Position numbers and translations under genes: made by a program. 64,000 nucleotides of DNA from Rhodococcus sp. G-MC3. GTDB lineage: Bacteria > Actinomycetota > Actinomycetes > Mycobacteriales > Mycobacteriaceae. The stretch covers positions 50,710 through 114,709 of the forward strand of contig NZ_JASISW010000019.1 in NCBI RefSeq assembly GCF_030063335.1. Direction: 5' to 3'. The notes beneath the pieces were generated by a model that saw only the letters and a program-made list of their open reading frames with translations, was not told the DNA's origin and did not search any database. Shown here in pieces: positions 43,248 to 51,122 of the stretch (within the stretch, counting starts at the first letter, position 1; every line of letters starts with the position of its first letter).

Positions 43248-44072
43248 ATGGAAAACCATTACGAAAAGCAGCGTTGGCCCTGGTTGGGCTTTTATGAACA
43301 TGCGCTCGGTCAACGGGCACGACGGCGGCAGTCGTTCGAGATGTGGACCCCACAAGATGTGGCCGGTCCCGGAGACGAATCGCATCGCCCTCACAGCCGC
43401 CGCGGGGCAGGAGAAGGCCACGTACGGGGCGGCCGTGGCGAACCTCACACACGTGGTGGAGCGGGCCCGGCCGGGGGATTCGGGCCCGGGGGATTCGGGC
43501 CCGGGGGATTCGGGCCCGGGGGTTTCGGACGGGGCGGATTCGGTCCGGGTGGTGAACTGGGTCGCGGAAGAGGGCGCGGCGGTCGTGGACGGCGAGGGGA
43601 CGTCAGGGCGGCTGTTCTGCTGCTGCTCGCCGACTCGCCCATGCACGGATACGAATTGATCCAACAGATCGTTGCCAAGAGTGATGGCGCGTGGAAGCCG
43701 AGCCCCGGTTCGATCTACCCGGCACTCTCGCAACTCGAAGACGAGGGTCTCGTCATGATCGAAAAGGTCGAGGGCCGAAAGACAGCCCAACTCACCGACC
43801 AGGGCAAAGCCTTCGTCGACGAGCACCGAGCAGATCTGGGTGCCCCGTGGGACGACGTCAGAAGCAGCGTCGGCGGCGGCGCGATGGACCTTCGAGGTCT
43901 GATCGCGCAACTCATGGGCGCTGCGGGCCAGGTTGCCGCCGTCGGAACGCCTGTACAGGTGAAAGCCGCCGGCGACGTTCTGACCGATGCGCGCAGAAGG
44001 TTGTATCGCATTCTCGGGGAAGAGGACGACGCCCAAGGGTCTGCGCCTGAGGCTGCTCAGGACGACGCATGA
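43248..44072 (+). CDS. PadR-family transcriptional regulator with Gly-rich N-terminal extension
   Basis: 274 residues from the ATG at 43248 (agaaggag upstream). The N-terminal ~120 residues are low complexity: His/Arg stretches, then repeats of five residues (GGFGP) and an Arg-Gly run (GRGRGRGGRGRRG). The PadR winged-helix domain starts at RAAVLLLLADSPMHGYELIQQI and includes WKPSPGSIYPALSQLEDEGLV and EGRKTAQLTDQGKAFV. PadR proteins are dimeric repressors. The Gly-rich part is longer than usual; similar extensions occur in some actinobacterial PadR proteins. It lies upstream of fmt with a striking inverted repeat between them. Confidence 0.9.
   Translation: MENHYEKQRWPWLGFYEHALGQRARRRQSFEMWTPQDVAGPGDESHRPHSRRGAGEGHVRGGRGEPHTRGGAGPAGGFGPGGFGPGGFGPGGFGRGGFGPGGELGRGRGRGGRGRRGDVRAAVLLLLADSPMHGYELIQQIVAKSDGAWKPSPGSIYPALSQLEDEGLVMIEKVEGRKTAQLTDQGKAFVDEHRADLGAPWDDVRSSVGGGAMDLRGLIAQLMGAAGQVAAVGTPVQVKAAGDVLTDARRRLYRILGEEDDAQGSAPEAAQDDA
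43476..43550 (+). repeat. 15-bp tandem repeat encoding GGFGP units
   Basis: Three perfect copies of ggattcgggcccggg (43476, 43491, 43506) and two diverged copies (43521, 43536). In frame within the PadR-like gene; each unit encodes five residues. Confidence 0.9.
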
Positions 44073-44108
44073 TCGATGGGTGTCTTCGGACACCAGACCC
44101 GATCCCTA

Positions 44109-44147
44109 GAATAGGTATTTCGTCGTAAGTATCCGAAATACCTATTC
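44109..44147 (+). promoter_or_regulatory. AT-rich perfect inverted repeat before fmt
   Basis: Perfect 14-bp arms gaataggtatttcg (44109-44122) and cgaaatacctattc (44134-44147) around an 11-base centre, 14 bases before the fmt start. It is not GC-rich and has no T-tail, so a protein-binding operator is more likely than a terminator. It could regulate fmt or end the PadR-like transcript. Confidence 0.55.
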
Positions 44148-44161
44148 GTGGGAGCTCACTG

Positions 44162-45085
44162 GTGCGAGTTGTGTTCGCAGGAACGCCTGATCCGGCCGTT
44201 CCGTCGTTGGAGCGGCTGATCGAGTCGACCAAGCACGACGTGATTGCGGTGGTGACTCGTCCTGATGCAGCCGCAGGCCGCGGGCGAAAGGTCAGTCGAT
44301 CGCCGGTAGGCGAGCTTGCCGACGCCCACGGAATTCCGGTCCTGACGCCGCGGCGGCCCTCGGAGCCCGAGTTTCTCGACGCTCTCGCAGCGCTGCAGCC
44401 CGACGTGTGCCCCGTCGTGGCCTACGGAGCGCTGTTGCCGAGGCCAGTGCTGAACATCCCGCGCTTCGGTTGGATCAACCTCCACTTCTCGTTGCTGCCG
44501 GCATGGCGCGGAGCTGCGCCGGTGCAAGCTGCGATCGCGGCAGGCGACGACATCACCGGCGCAACAACATTCCTTCTCGAGGAAGGAATGGACACCGGCC
44601 CAGTTCTCGGTGTTGTCACCGAGACCATCCGGTCGACCGATACTGCAGGCGACCTGCTCGAAAGGCTCGCCATCAGTGGCGCAGCACTTCTCGAGGCCAC
44701 GCTCGACGCCATCGAGTCAGGTGAGGCATCGGCGGTTGCACAGTCGTCGGAAGGAATTTCGCACGCGGCCAAGGTGACAGTGGATGCTGCTCGCATCGAC
44801 TGGTCGAGGTCGTCCGCAGCGGTGGGCAGGCACATCCGATCGGTGACTCCTGCCCCTGGAGCCTGGACGAGAATCGGCGACGTGCGATTGAAGGTCGCTC
44901 CGATCGATACCTCGGAGGAGATCCTCGACTCAGGACACATTGTCGTTCGCAAGGACGGCGTCTTCGTCGGAACCGCAGATCGGGCGGTCCGGCTCGGTGA
45001 CGTACAACCTCAAGGTAAGAAGTTGATGAAAGCTTTGGACTGGGCGCGTGGCGCCCGCCTCACAGATGCGGCGGTAGCGCAATGA
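44162..45085 (+). CDS. fmt: methionyl-tRNA formyltransferase
   Basis: 307 residues from GTG with gggag upstream. It formylates initiator Met-tRNA using 10-formyl-THF. Signatures: [45 protein letters not shown] (the SLLPxxRG folate-site motif), [11 protein letters not shown], and the C-terminal OB-like domain starting near [23 protein letters not shown]. The stop overlaps the start of rsmB by 4 bases. Confidence 0.97.
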   Translation: MRVVFAGTPDPAVPSLERLIESTKHDVIAVVTRPDAAAGRGRKVSRSPVGELADAHGIPVLTPRRPSEPEFLDALAALQPDVCPVVAYGALLPRPVLNIPRFGWINLHFSLLPAWRGAAPVQAAIAAGDDITGATTFLLEEGMDTGPVLGVVTETIRSTDTAGDLLERLAISGAALLEATLDAIESGEASAVAQSSEGISHAAKVTVDAARIDWSRSSAAVGRHIRSVTPAPGAWTRIGDVRLKVAPIDTSEEILDSGHIVVRKDGVFVGTADRAVRLGDVQPQGKKLMKALDWARGARLTDAAVAQ

Positions 45086-46581
45086 ACTCGGAGCACAACG
45101 ATTCGCCACGGCGCCGTACCGGCGGTGGACCTGGAAAAGGCAAGAGCGCGCAGGGCAAGCGTCCGCAGCGCAGTCCAGGGCCTCGAAGTGGTCAGGGTTC
45201 ACGCCCGCCGCGAGGCGGTGGGCCTGCGTCCACCCCGCCGATCGACCCGGCCAGGCTCGCAGCCCGAGACGTTCTGAAGGCTGTTCGAGAACGTGATGCG
45301 TACGCGAACCTGGTGCTGCCGGGCCTCCTTCGTGAGCGCAAGCTCGACACCCGCGATGCGGCGCTGGCAACAGAGCTCGCGTACGGTGCGTCGCGAGCCA
45401 GGGGTTTGCTCGACGCAGTGATCGAAAGTGGTTCGGGCAGAGCGATCTCCGATATCGACGGCGGACTTCTGGACATTCTTCGACTCGGTGCATACCAGTT
45501 ACTCCGGACCCGGGTTGCGCCACATGCGGCCGTTGCCACTTCCGTGGACTTGACGCGTGCCGAATTCGGAAGTGGTAAAGCAGGTTTCGTGAACGCCGTG
45601 TTGCGGCGAGTATCGGAGAAGACGGCTGCGCAGTGGGTCGAGGAACTGGCCCCTGCAGCGGCCGAAGATCCGGTGGGCAGACTGGCATTCGAACATGCAC
45701 ATCCCAAATGGATCGCGCAGGCATTCGCTGACGCGCTCGGCGCGGACGCTGGGGAACTCGCTGCTGTCCTCGAAGCCGACGACACGCGTCCCGCGGTACA
45801 CCTCGTGGCACGCCCCGGCGAAATTTCAGCGGAGGAGCTTGCGCTGGTCACGGGAGGTGACGAGGGCAACTACTCGCCCTACGCAGTGTATCTCGACGGT
45901 GGGGATCCCGGCAAGCTCGACGCAGTGCGCGACGGCCTCGCGGGCGTTCAGGACGAGGGCAGTCAACTCGTAGCGCGGGCATTGACGCTGGCTCCCCTTC
46001 AAGGACCCGACGCGGGACGCTGGCTCGACCTGTGCGCCGGGCCGGGCGGCAAGGCCGCATTGCTCGGTGCGCTGGCCGAAATCGACGGCGCACACCTCGA
46101 CGCTGTCGAACCCACGCCACACCGAGCCGACTTGGTGCGCAAGACAACGAAGGCGCTGCCGGTGACGGTGCACATCGTCGACGGCCGCGATACAGGGCTC
46201 GACGGCGGCTACGACAGAGTTCTTGTCGACGCACCCTGCACTGGTCTCGGCGCGCTCCGCAGGCGCCCCGAAGCACGTTGGCGTCGCTCGCCGAAGGACC
46301 TCGCCGAGTTGGTGACGCTACAGAAGGAACTGTTGGCGTCCGCATTGAACCTCGTTCGTCCGGGCGGCGTTGTGGTGTATTCGACGTGCTCGCCGCATCT
46401 GTCCGAGACGATGGCGGTGGTTGCCGACGCTGTTCGCCGGTACGGCGCAGTGCAGCTGGACGCCAGGACCCTGGTGCCGGACGTCCCACAGATCGGGGAC
46501 GGCCCGTCGGTGCAGCTGTGGCCGCATCGTCATGGAACGGACGCGATGTTCTTCGCGGCACTGCAGCGGCCCGTCGACTAG
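45082..46581 (+). CDS. rsmB: 16S rRNA (cytosine-C5) methyltransferase RsmB/Fmu
   Basis: 499 residues. A disordered basic leader (residues ~1-50, rich in R, G, P, K) precedes a NusB-like RNA-binding domain ([27 protein letters not shown]). The SAM-dependent methyltransferase domain follows: [19 protein letters not shown] (motif I), [19 protein letters not shown] (motif IV with one catalytic Cys) and [12 protein letters not shown] (motif VI with the nucleophile Cys). It forms m5C in 16S rRNA. It is the last gene of the conserved block; in the mycobacterial order I recall, rpe would follow, but here a converging regulator gene follows 12 bases later. Confidence 0.95.
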   Translation: MNSEHNDSPRRRTGGGPGKGKSAQGKRPQRSPGPRSGQGSRPPRGGGPASTPPIDPARLAARDVLKAVRERDAYANLVLPGLLRERKLDTRDAALATELAYGASRARGLLDAVIESGSGRAISDIDGGLLDILRLGAYQLLRTRVAPHAAVATSVDLTRAEFGSGKAGFVNAVLRRVSEKTAAQWVEELAPAAAEDPVGRLAFEHAHPKWIAQAFADALGADAGELAAVLEADDTRPAVHLVARPGEISAEELALVTGGDEGNYSPYAVYLDGGDPGKLDAVRDGLAGVQDEGSQLVARALTLAPLQGPDAGRWLDLCAGPGGKAALLGALAEIDGAHLDAVEPTPHRADLVRKTTKALPVTVHIVDGRDTGLDGGYDRVLVDAPCTGLGALRRRPEARWRRSPKDLAELVTLQKELLASALNLVRPGGVVVYSTCSPHLSETMAVVADAVRRYGAVQLDARTLVPDVPQIGDGPSVQLWPHRHGTDAMFFAALQRPVD

Positions 46582-46593
46582 ATTCTGGCTACC

Positions 46594-47043
46594 TCACCAA
46601 TGCCAAGCGCTGCCGCCGACATTGGCGGTTGTCCGCTGGAGAACGCGAATCGTGGTGACATAGTCGTCAGCGCTGATGCCCTGCATGCGTTCAGCTTGGA
46701 GTTCTTGCTGTAGGTCGAAGGCTCGACGGAACTGCTTTTCGCCCAGTTCCGTGTACGTCAGGCGTTCTTCTTCGTCGTCGATCCATCTTTTGTCGACGGC
46801 CGAATCGATTGCTGTGTTGATAATCGCGGGTGTGTCGTTCGGGCCGATCGTGTCGACGACGGTCGATCGTTCGACGCCGGTTGGATGGAGTGAGAGTTGG
46901 TGTAGCACCCACCATTCGGGCTGACTGACACCGATCCGGTGGAGGGCTCCTCGTGTGCGTGTACGGATAGCTTCACCCGCTCGGACTGTCCAGAAGCCGA
47001 TGGGTTGGGTCGCTGGCGACTGCATTGGCTTCTTGGTTGTCAT
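46594..47043 (-). CDS. MarR-like winged-helix regulator
   Basis: 149 residues. Winged-helix MarR-like layout: IGFWTVRAGEAIRTRTRGALHRIGVSQPEWWVLHQLSLHP (first helices), then GVERSTVVDTI and a wing region DKRWIDDEEERLTYTELGEKQFRRA. It is somewhat shorter than classic MarR proteins. It converges on rsmB (12-bp gap) and marks the start of the accessory region. Its promoter region holds a MerR-type 19-bp spacer. Confidence 0.8.
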   Translation of the reverse strand: MTTKKPMQSPATQPIGFWTVRAGEAIRTRTRGALHRIGVSQPEWWVLHQLSLHPTGVERSTVVDTIGPNDTPAIINTAIDSAVDKRWIDDEEERLTYTELGEKQFRRAFDLQQELQAERMQGISADDYVTTIRVLQRTTANVGGSAWHW

Positions 47044-47050
47044 GTTGTCG

Positions 47051-47081
47051 ACCGTAGAACCTGAAGTGAACTCGAGGTCAA
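47051..47081 (-). promoter_or_regulatory. MerR/SoxR-like promoter with 19-bp spacer before the MarR-like gene
   Basis: On the - strand, ttgacc (47081-47076) and tacggt (47056-47051) are separated by 19 bp, the long spacing typical of MerR-controlled promoters. The spacer contains an imperfect dyad, 47060-47077 (cctgaagtgaactcgagg on +). The predicted start of transcription would be at or next to the ATG at 47043, so the mRNA may be leaderless. Confidence 0.4.
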
Positions 47082-47214
47082 ACCTCAGCTCACCTTACGA
47101 TCCGGATCGCGGGTTTCGGAGTCGCAGCGTGGACCCACTGGATTCGATGTACATGCGGCCCGGAGAGATGGAGCCAGGCAACAGTTCCGTTCGCGTCCGC
47201 GACAGGGCGCAAAT

Positions 47215-48279
47215 TCACCACCGAACCGGATTACGCGGACGGCTTCGGGTGGCGCCGTGCATCACCCCGCGCACCATCGGTCGCGTGAGGAATTCGTGTG
47301 GAAATCCCGGATCGGTGGAACTCACGTCGTCCAGCCGGCGTAGGTGTTCGTCTTCGAGATGGACGTCCAGCGCGCCGAGATTGTGCTGCAGTTGTTCCGG
47401 CGTTCGCGCACCCACCAGTGGGCTCACCACCGCGGGATTGTGGAGTGTCCACGCGAGGGCTACTTGGGCAGCCGTCGCACCGATGTCCCGGGCGACATCG
47501 GCCGCGACGTCAGCGATCGTCAACCCGCGGGTGTTAAGTGTTCGGTGTGCCACCGCGTGGTCCCGTCGGCTCCCGGCAGATGCCTGAATTTCCAGACTGG
47601 CCGCGCTGTATTTGCCGGTGAGCACTCCACCGCCCAGCGGAGACCACGGGATCACACCGAGTCCCAGTTCGGTGGCCATCGGAATCAAGTCGCGCTCGGT
47701 TGTCCGCTCGATCAGGCTGTACTCCACCTGTAGTGCTGCGAACGCAGGCCAACCTCGCAGTTCGGCGATTGTTTGCATTCGGGATATCTCCCATGCCGGA
47801 GTGTCCGAAATACCGAGATAGAGCACTTTTCCGGTCCGGACCAGCTCGCCCAACGCGGCGATGATCTCGTCCGCAGGCGTGAGGCCGTCCCATACGTGAA
47901 GATAGAACAGATCGATGTAGTCCGTTCCAAGGGCGCGCAGACTGGCCTCGACCGATGCGATCAAACTTTTCCGGTTACCTCCGCCCGCATTCGGATCGAG
48001 AGGATTTCGCGTTCCCGCGTATTTGGTGGCGATGACGACGGACTCTCGCCGCCCCCGAACGAACTCGCCGATGTACTGCTCCGACTGACCGTCGGTATAG
48101 ATGTTGGCGGTATCGACACAGTTTCCGCCCGCCTCGAGATATGCGTCGAAGATGCGCCGAGACGTCGCCTTGTCGGCGCCCCAACCCCACGCGTCGCCGA
48201 ACGTCATAGCGCCGAGTGAGAACGGAGACACACGTAGTCCGGATCGCCCCAGAAGTCGGTATTCGTCCAATGTTGTCAT
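47215..48279 (-). CDS. aldo/keto reductase
   Basis: 354 residues from the ATG at 48279, which has aaaggg upstream; an ATG at 48309 would add ten residues. Family signatures: LGRSGLRVSPFSLGAMTFG, GGNCVDTANIYTDGQSEQYIGEF (catalytic Asp and Tyr), KYAGTRNPLDPNAGGGNRKSL (catalytic Lys), DYIDLFYLHVWDGLTP (His), GVIPWSPLGGGVLTGKY and NADP-site residues GARTPEQLQHNLGAL. It is likely an NADPH-dependent oxidoreductase of the AKR11/Tas-like subgroup. It diverges from the XRE/MmyB-type regulator gene 128 bp away, which may control it. Confidence 0.92.
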   Translation of the reverse strand: MTTLDEYRLLGRSGLRVSPFSLGAMTFGDAWGWGADKATSRRIFDAYLEAGGNCVDTANIYTDGQSEQYIGEFVRGRRESVVIATKYAGTRNPLDPNAGGGNRKSLIASVEASLRALGTDYIDLFYLHVWDGLTPADEIIAALGELVRTGKVLYLGISDTPAWEISRMQTIAELRGWPAFAALQVEYSLIERTTERDLIPMATELGLGVIPWSPLGGGVLTGKYSAASLEIQASAGSRRDHAVAHRTLNTRGLTIADVAADVARDIGATAAQVALAWTLHNPAVVSPLVGARTPEQLQHNLGALDVHLEDEHLRRLDDVSSTDPGFPHEFLTRPMVRGVMHGATRSRPRNPVRW

Positions 48280-48407
48280 TGCACTTGCCCTTTCGTCGTG
48301 TCGGTGCAACCGACTGTGCCACTGCCGCCGAGCGAGGTGAAGGTACAGAACATCCTGGGAAGAGCGTTACCAGGCTGTTTCGGCGCGGCTCACTTAGCCT
48401 GGAGCAT

Positions 48408-49268
48408 GTGAATTCGACGCCTTCACCGATTGCCAGCCAGGAGCTGGCTGTGTTTCTGCGTGCTCGACGCGAAACGCTGAAACCTGCAGACGTCGGGCTT
48501 CCGCCACGGATCGGATCGTCCCGAACTCCCGGACTACGACGCGAAGAGGTCGCAGCACTCGCGGGAGTGAGCGTCGACTACCTCATCAGGCTCGAGCAGG
48601 CTCGCGATGTGCGTCCGTCTGCACAGGTCGTGCGATCACTGTCCGGTGCGTTGAAACTGTCCAACGATCAGACCGTTTACCTGTACACCCTGGCCGGTCA
48701 TCGTTGCCCGGAGCGGAACAGTCGCTCGGAGGTTCCCGAGGGCTTGGCGCAGCTGATCATCGACGTCAGCCCGCTTCCCGCGATGGTGCTCAACCACAGG
48801 CTCGACATTCTGGCCTGGAACGGCAGCATGTCTGCGTTGCTCCTCGGCCTCGACGGTCGGCCCGCCCGCATGCTCAACGTCCTTCGAATGTGCTTTCTGG
48901 ACAGCCGTTTCGAGGGGTTCTACGGAGATCGAGACGAAGTAGTACGTGGCGCTGTCGCAGATCTGCGCGCGGCATGGGCCGATCACGCGCACGACGTCGA
49001 GTTGGCGGATCTGATTCGCGAACTCGAAGCCGGGAGCGACGAGTTCACGCGATACTGGCAATCGCGGGAGGTGTCGGTGCGGGCTCGCGGCGACAAGCCG
49101 ATGAAGCATCCCATCGTAGGAAGTTTGACCGTAACGTTCGACGTGCTCAACCCTCTCGGAGATCCGGACTTACGTCTCATCGTCTATCGGGCCGCGGACG
49201 AACAATCTCAGCAAGCTCTCGATGAGCTTGCTCGCCACGGTGCACAGAGGCGACTGCGCACGGTCTGA
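48408..49268 (+). CDS. XRE-family regulator with MmyB-like ligand domain
   Basis: 286 residues from the GTG at 48408 (ggag upstream). The N-terminal HTH is marked by ELAVFLRARRETLKPADVGLP, then RTPGLRREEVAALAGVSVDYLIRLEQARDVRPSAQVV. The C-terminal domain is MmyB-like (PAMVLNHRLDILAWN, RCxxERNS-like middle, FTRYWQSREV, HPIVGSLTVTFDVL). These proteins are often found divergent from an oxidoreductase gene, as here with the aldo/keto reductase. Confidence 0.92.
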   Translation: MNSTPSPIASQELAVFLRARRETLKPADVGLPPRIGSSRTPGLRREEVAALAGVSVDYLIRLEQARDVRPSAQVVRSLSGALKLSNDQTVYLYTLAGHRCPERNSRSEVPEGLAQLIIDVSPLPAMVLNHRLDILAWNGSMSALLLGLDGRPARMLNVLRMCFLDSRFEGFYGDRDEVVRGAVADLRAAWADHAHDVELADLIRELEAGSDEFTRYWQSREVSVRARGDKPMKHPIVGSLTVTFDVLNPLGDPDLRLIVYRAADEQSQQALDELARHGAQRRLRTV

Positions 49269-49323
49269 CACCTGAAGCGCATTTTTACAAGCCACACGAC
49301 CAGGACTGCGCGACACTGGGTGA

Positions 49324-49671
49324 ATGGCACTGAGCTGGGAAGACGTCGTCGCACTCGCAATCGAACTTCCGAAGGTCGAGGTATCGACGTCCTACAACAC
49401 ACCCGCACTGAAGGCGTCCGGTAAGTTGATCGCTCGATTGCGCACGGAGGCGGAGGGGTCTCTCGTCGTCATGTGCAGTATGGACGAGAAAGCCGCACTG
49501 CTCGGCTCGGGGGAGCAGGCGTTCTTCACCACCCCGCACTACGACGGCTACGGTTCGATTCTCGTCGACCTCGATCTCGTTGATCCCGGTGAATTGAAAG
49601 AACTCCTGATCGAGGCGTGGCGTGGCAAGGCGACGAAGACCGTCAGGGAGCAGTACGACAAGACCCACTAA
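49324..49671 (+). CDS. MmcQ/YjbR-like protein
   Basis: 115 residues. A YjbR-like fold is suggested by SWEDVVALAIELPKVEVSTSYNTPALKASGKLIARL, a CyaY-like small domain of unknown function, often annotated as DNA-binding. The C-terminal LIEAWRGKATKTVREQYDK is the usual family ending, so the gene appears intact. Its stop TAA is the last host sequence before the IS1380 remnant and overlaps the remnant's accidental stop. Confidence 0.82.
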   Translation: MALSWEDVVALAIELPKVEVSTSYNTPALKASGKLIARLRTEAEGSLVVMCSMDEKAALLGSGEQAFFTTPHYDGYGSILVDLDLVDPGELKELLIEAWRGKATKTVREQYDKTH

Positions 49672-50684
49672 CCTTGGTCTTTCTTCGGTCGCAGGTCGGG
49701 GATGCGGCGTACGACGAGTCGGCCGGGAATGTGGTGCGCTTTCTTCTGGGAGGCGAACGCGGTGAACTCGATCTCGGCGACTTCTGCCGTCGAGACCCAC
49801 TGCCCGGTGTCGTCGTCGAAGATTGCGTTTGTGTAGCGGATCGGTGTCCATGCATCGGCCGGGATCGAGCTGATCGCGGTGCGGATCAGCGAGTTCAGTC
49901 CGGTGGTGATCGAGACATCTGCGCCGCCGCGCATCGCGGCACCGATCGTCGGATAGCCGAAGAACGCCGAATCGGCACGCACCAATGGGGCCGACATCTG
50001 CTGCGGTGCAGCAGACTCGGTCACTGTCGAGGTGGCTGCCGTGCGGACTCGGCGTACCGTGCGCAAGGGGTCGGCGATCATCCGTGCTGCACCGCGCGCG
50101 GAGCCACACGAGCCTTTCCGCAGTCGTTGCCCGGTGATCACCGGTGCCGCACTGTCGGTGGTGACTGTGGTGATCAACGAGTTGAGGCCTCGGATGCCGG
50201 AGTAGCCGTAGCCAGATCCTTGTTTGCTGTGGCCATGGACTTCGATGATCGAATCGTCGATGTCGACCATCACCCGGCCGGTGTCGATGCCGGCCAGCAG
50301 TGGGGTGTGTTCGGCGAGCCCCGATAGCAGGCGGGAGGCGACGGCGTCGAGTTGGCGTACGTGCCCGAATCGAAACTGGCGTAGAAACGAACCCAACGTC
50401 GATGGTGAGTACGGGTGATCAAAGAGGGTGTTCATCGCGCCGTGTCGAAGGATCGCCATGTCGGCGATACTGTCCGCTCCCGCGACCATACCGGCGACCA
50501 ACGATCCGACCTTCCGCCCGGCGTTGGCACCTTTGTCCGTCGACACGCTCAGGTGCTCATCGGCCAGGGCGAGCAGCCCAGATCGCTGCGCCAACGCCAT
50601 CACCGGAACCAGCCCCGCGGTGGACACGAGATTCGGATCGTCGAACCTCGCGGTGGTGACAGGTCGGGTATGGGATAGTTGCAT
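49668..50684 (-). pseudogene. IS1380-family transposase, C-terminus lost
   Basis: 338 residues are left of about 478. The N-terminus MQLSHTRPVTTARFDDPN and two catalytic Asp regions (VMVDIDDSIIEVHG; LVRADSAFFGYP) are present. The protein ends at DLRPKKDQG, where copy 2 continues with GELFDVWRF and the catalytic-Glu region EQVHADLKN. The lost third is essential, so the product cannot transpose. The stop codon is supplied by the flanking DNA (the reverse of the YjbR-like stop region). Confidence 0.88.
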
Positions 50685-50804
50685 CTGCGAGATGCCCTTC
50701 GTTGTGGCCGAATCTTTCCTTAGATAAGTTCGATTCTTTCACCACGGCAGGGCATTTCGCGTCTAACACTCGCGTTGATCAATCACATCATCGGTGCATC
50801 CAGG
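49672..50804 (-). mobile_element. truncated IS1380-family element (copy 1)
   Basis: One terminal repeat remains, ending in cggtgcatccagg at 50792-50804; the other end is missing. Similarity to the complete copy at 55165-56867 begins within one to three bases of the YjbR-like stop codon. The two copies are in the same orientation and are clearly diverged, so they are not a recent duplication. Confidence 0.82.
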
Positions 50805-50848
50805 CTTATCGACCAACGGGATCGTCAACCCTGCGACCGCTTGCAGAG

Positions 50849-51085
50849 TCATGGTGGTGATATGTAGTTCAGGAAGAACGGGACGACTCCGTCGGGGATG
50901 CCGGTCAGCAAGGAGACGACGAGGTCGGCGTGCGGTTTTGTTGATCCGGCGAGGTTGTTCAAAACGTTCGAGTACAGGCTGGGGAGGAGTTTGGCGATGT
51001 TCGGGAACTCGACGCGGTAATCTCCGATACGAAAGTGCACTGCAGGTGGCGCGCACATGTTGGGGTTGCGTGCGCTGCCCTGTAC
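50849..51085 (-). pseudogene. possible gene fragment between IS1380 remnant and molybdopterin oxidoreductase gene
   Basis: The 318-bp space 50805-51122 holds no complete gene. On the - strand an open stretch ends at 50849 and reads protein-like for ~70 residues (AVHFRIGDYRVEFPNIAKLL, then ADLVVSLLTGIPDGVVPFFL), with no plausible start. It may be the tail of a gene cut by IS activity. I do not recognise the family, and it could be a non-coding frame. Confidence 0.25.
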
Positions 51086-51122
51086 GCGCGCACCATTTCG
51101 AGTTTTGTGAGCGGAGCACCTC

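Noticed and set aside
42956..43249. Short - strand open frame before the PadR-like gene
   Set aside because: It overlaps the putative promoter and palindrome region and has no ribosome-binding site or domain.
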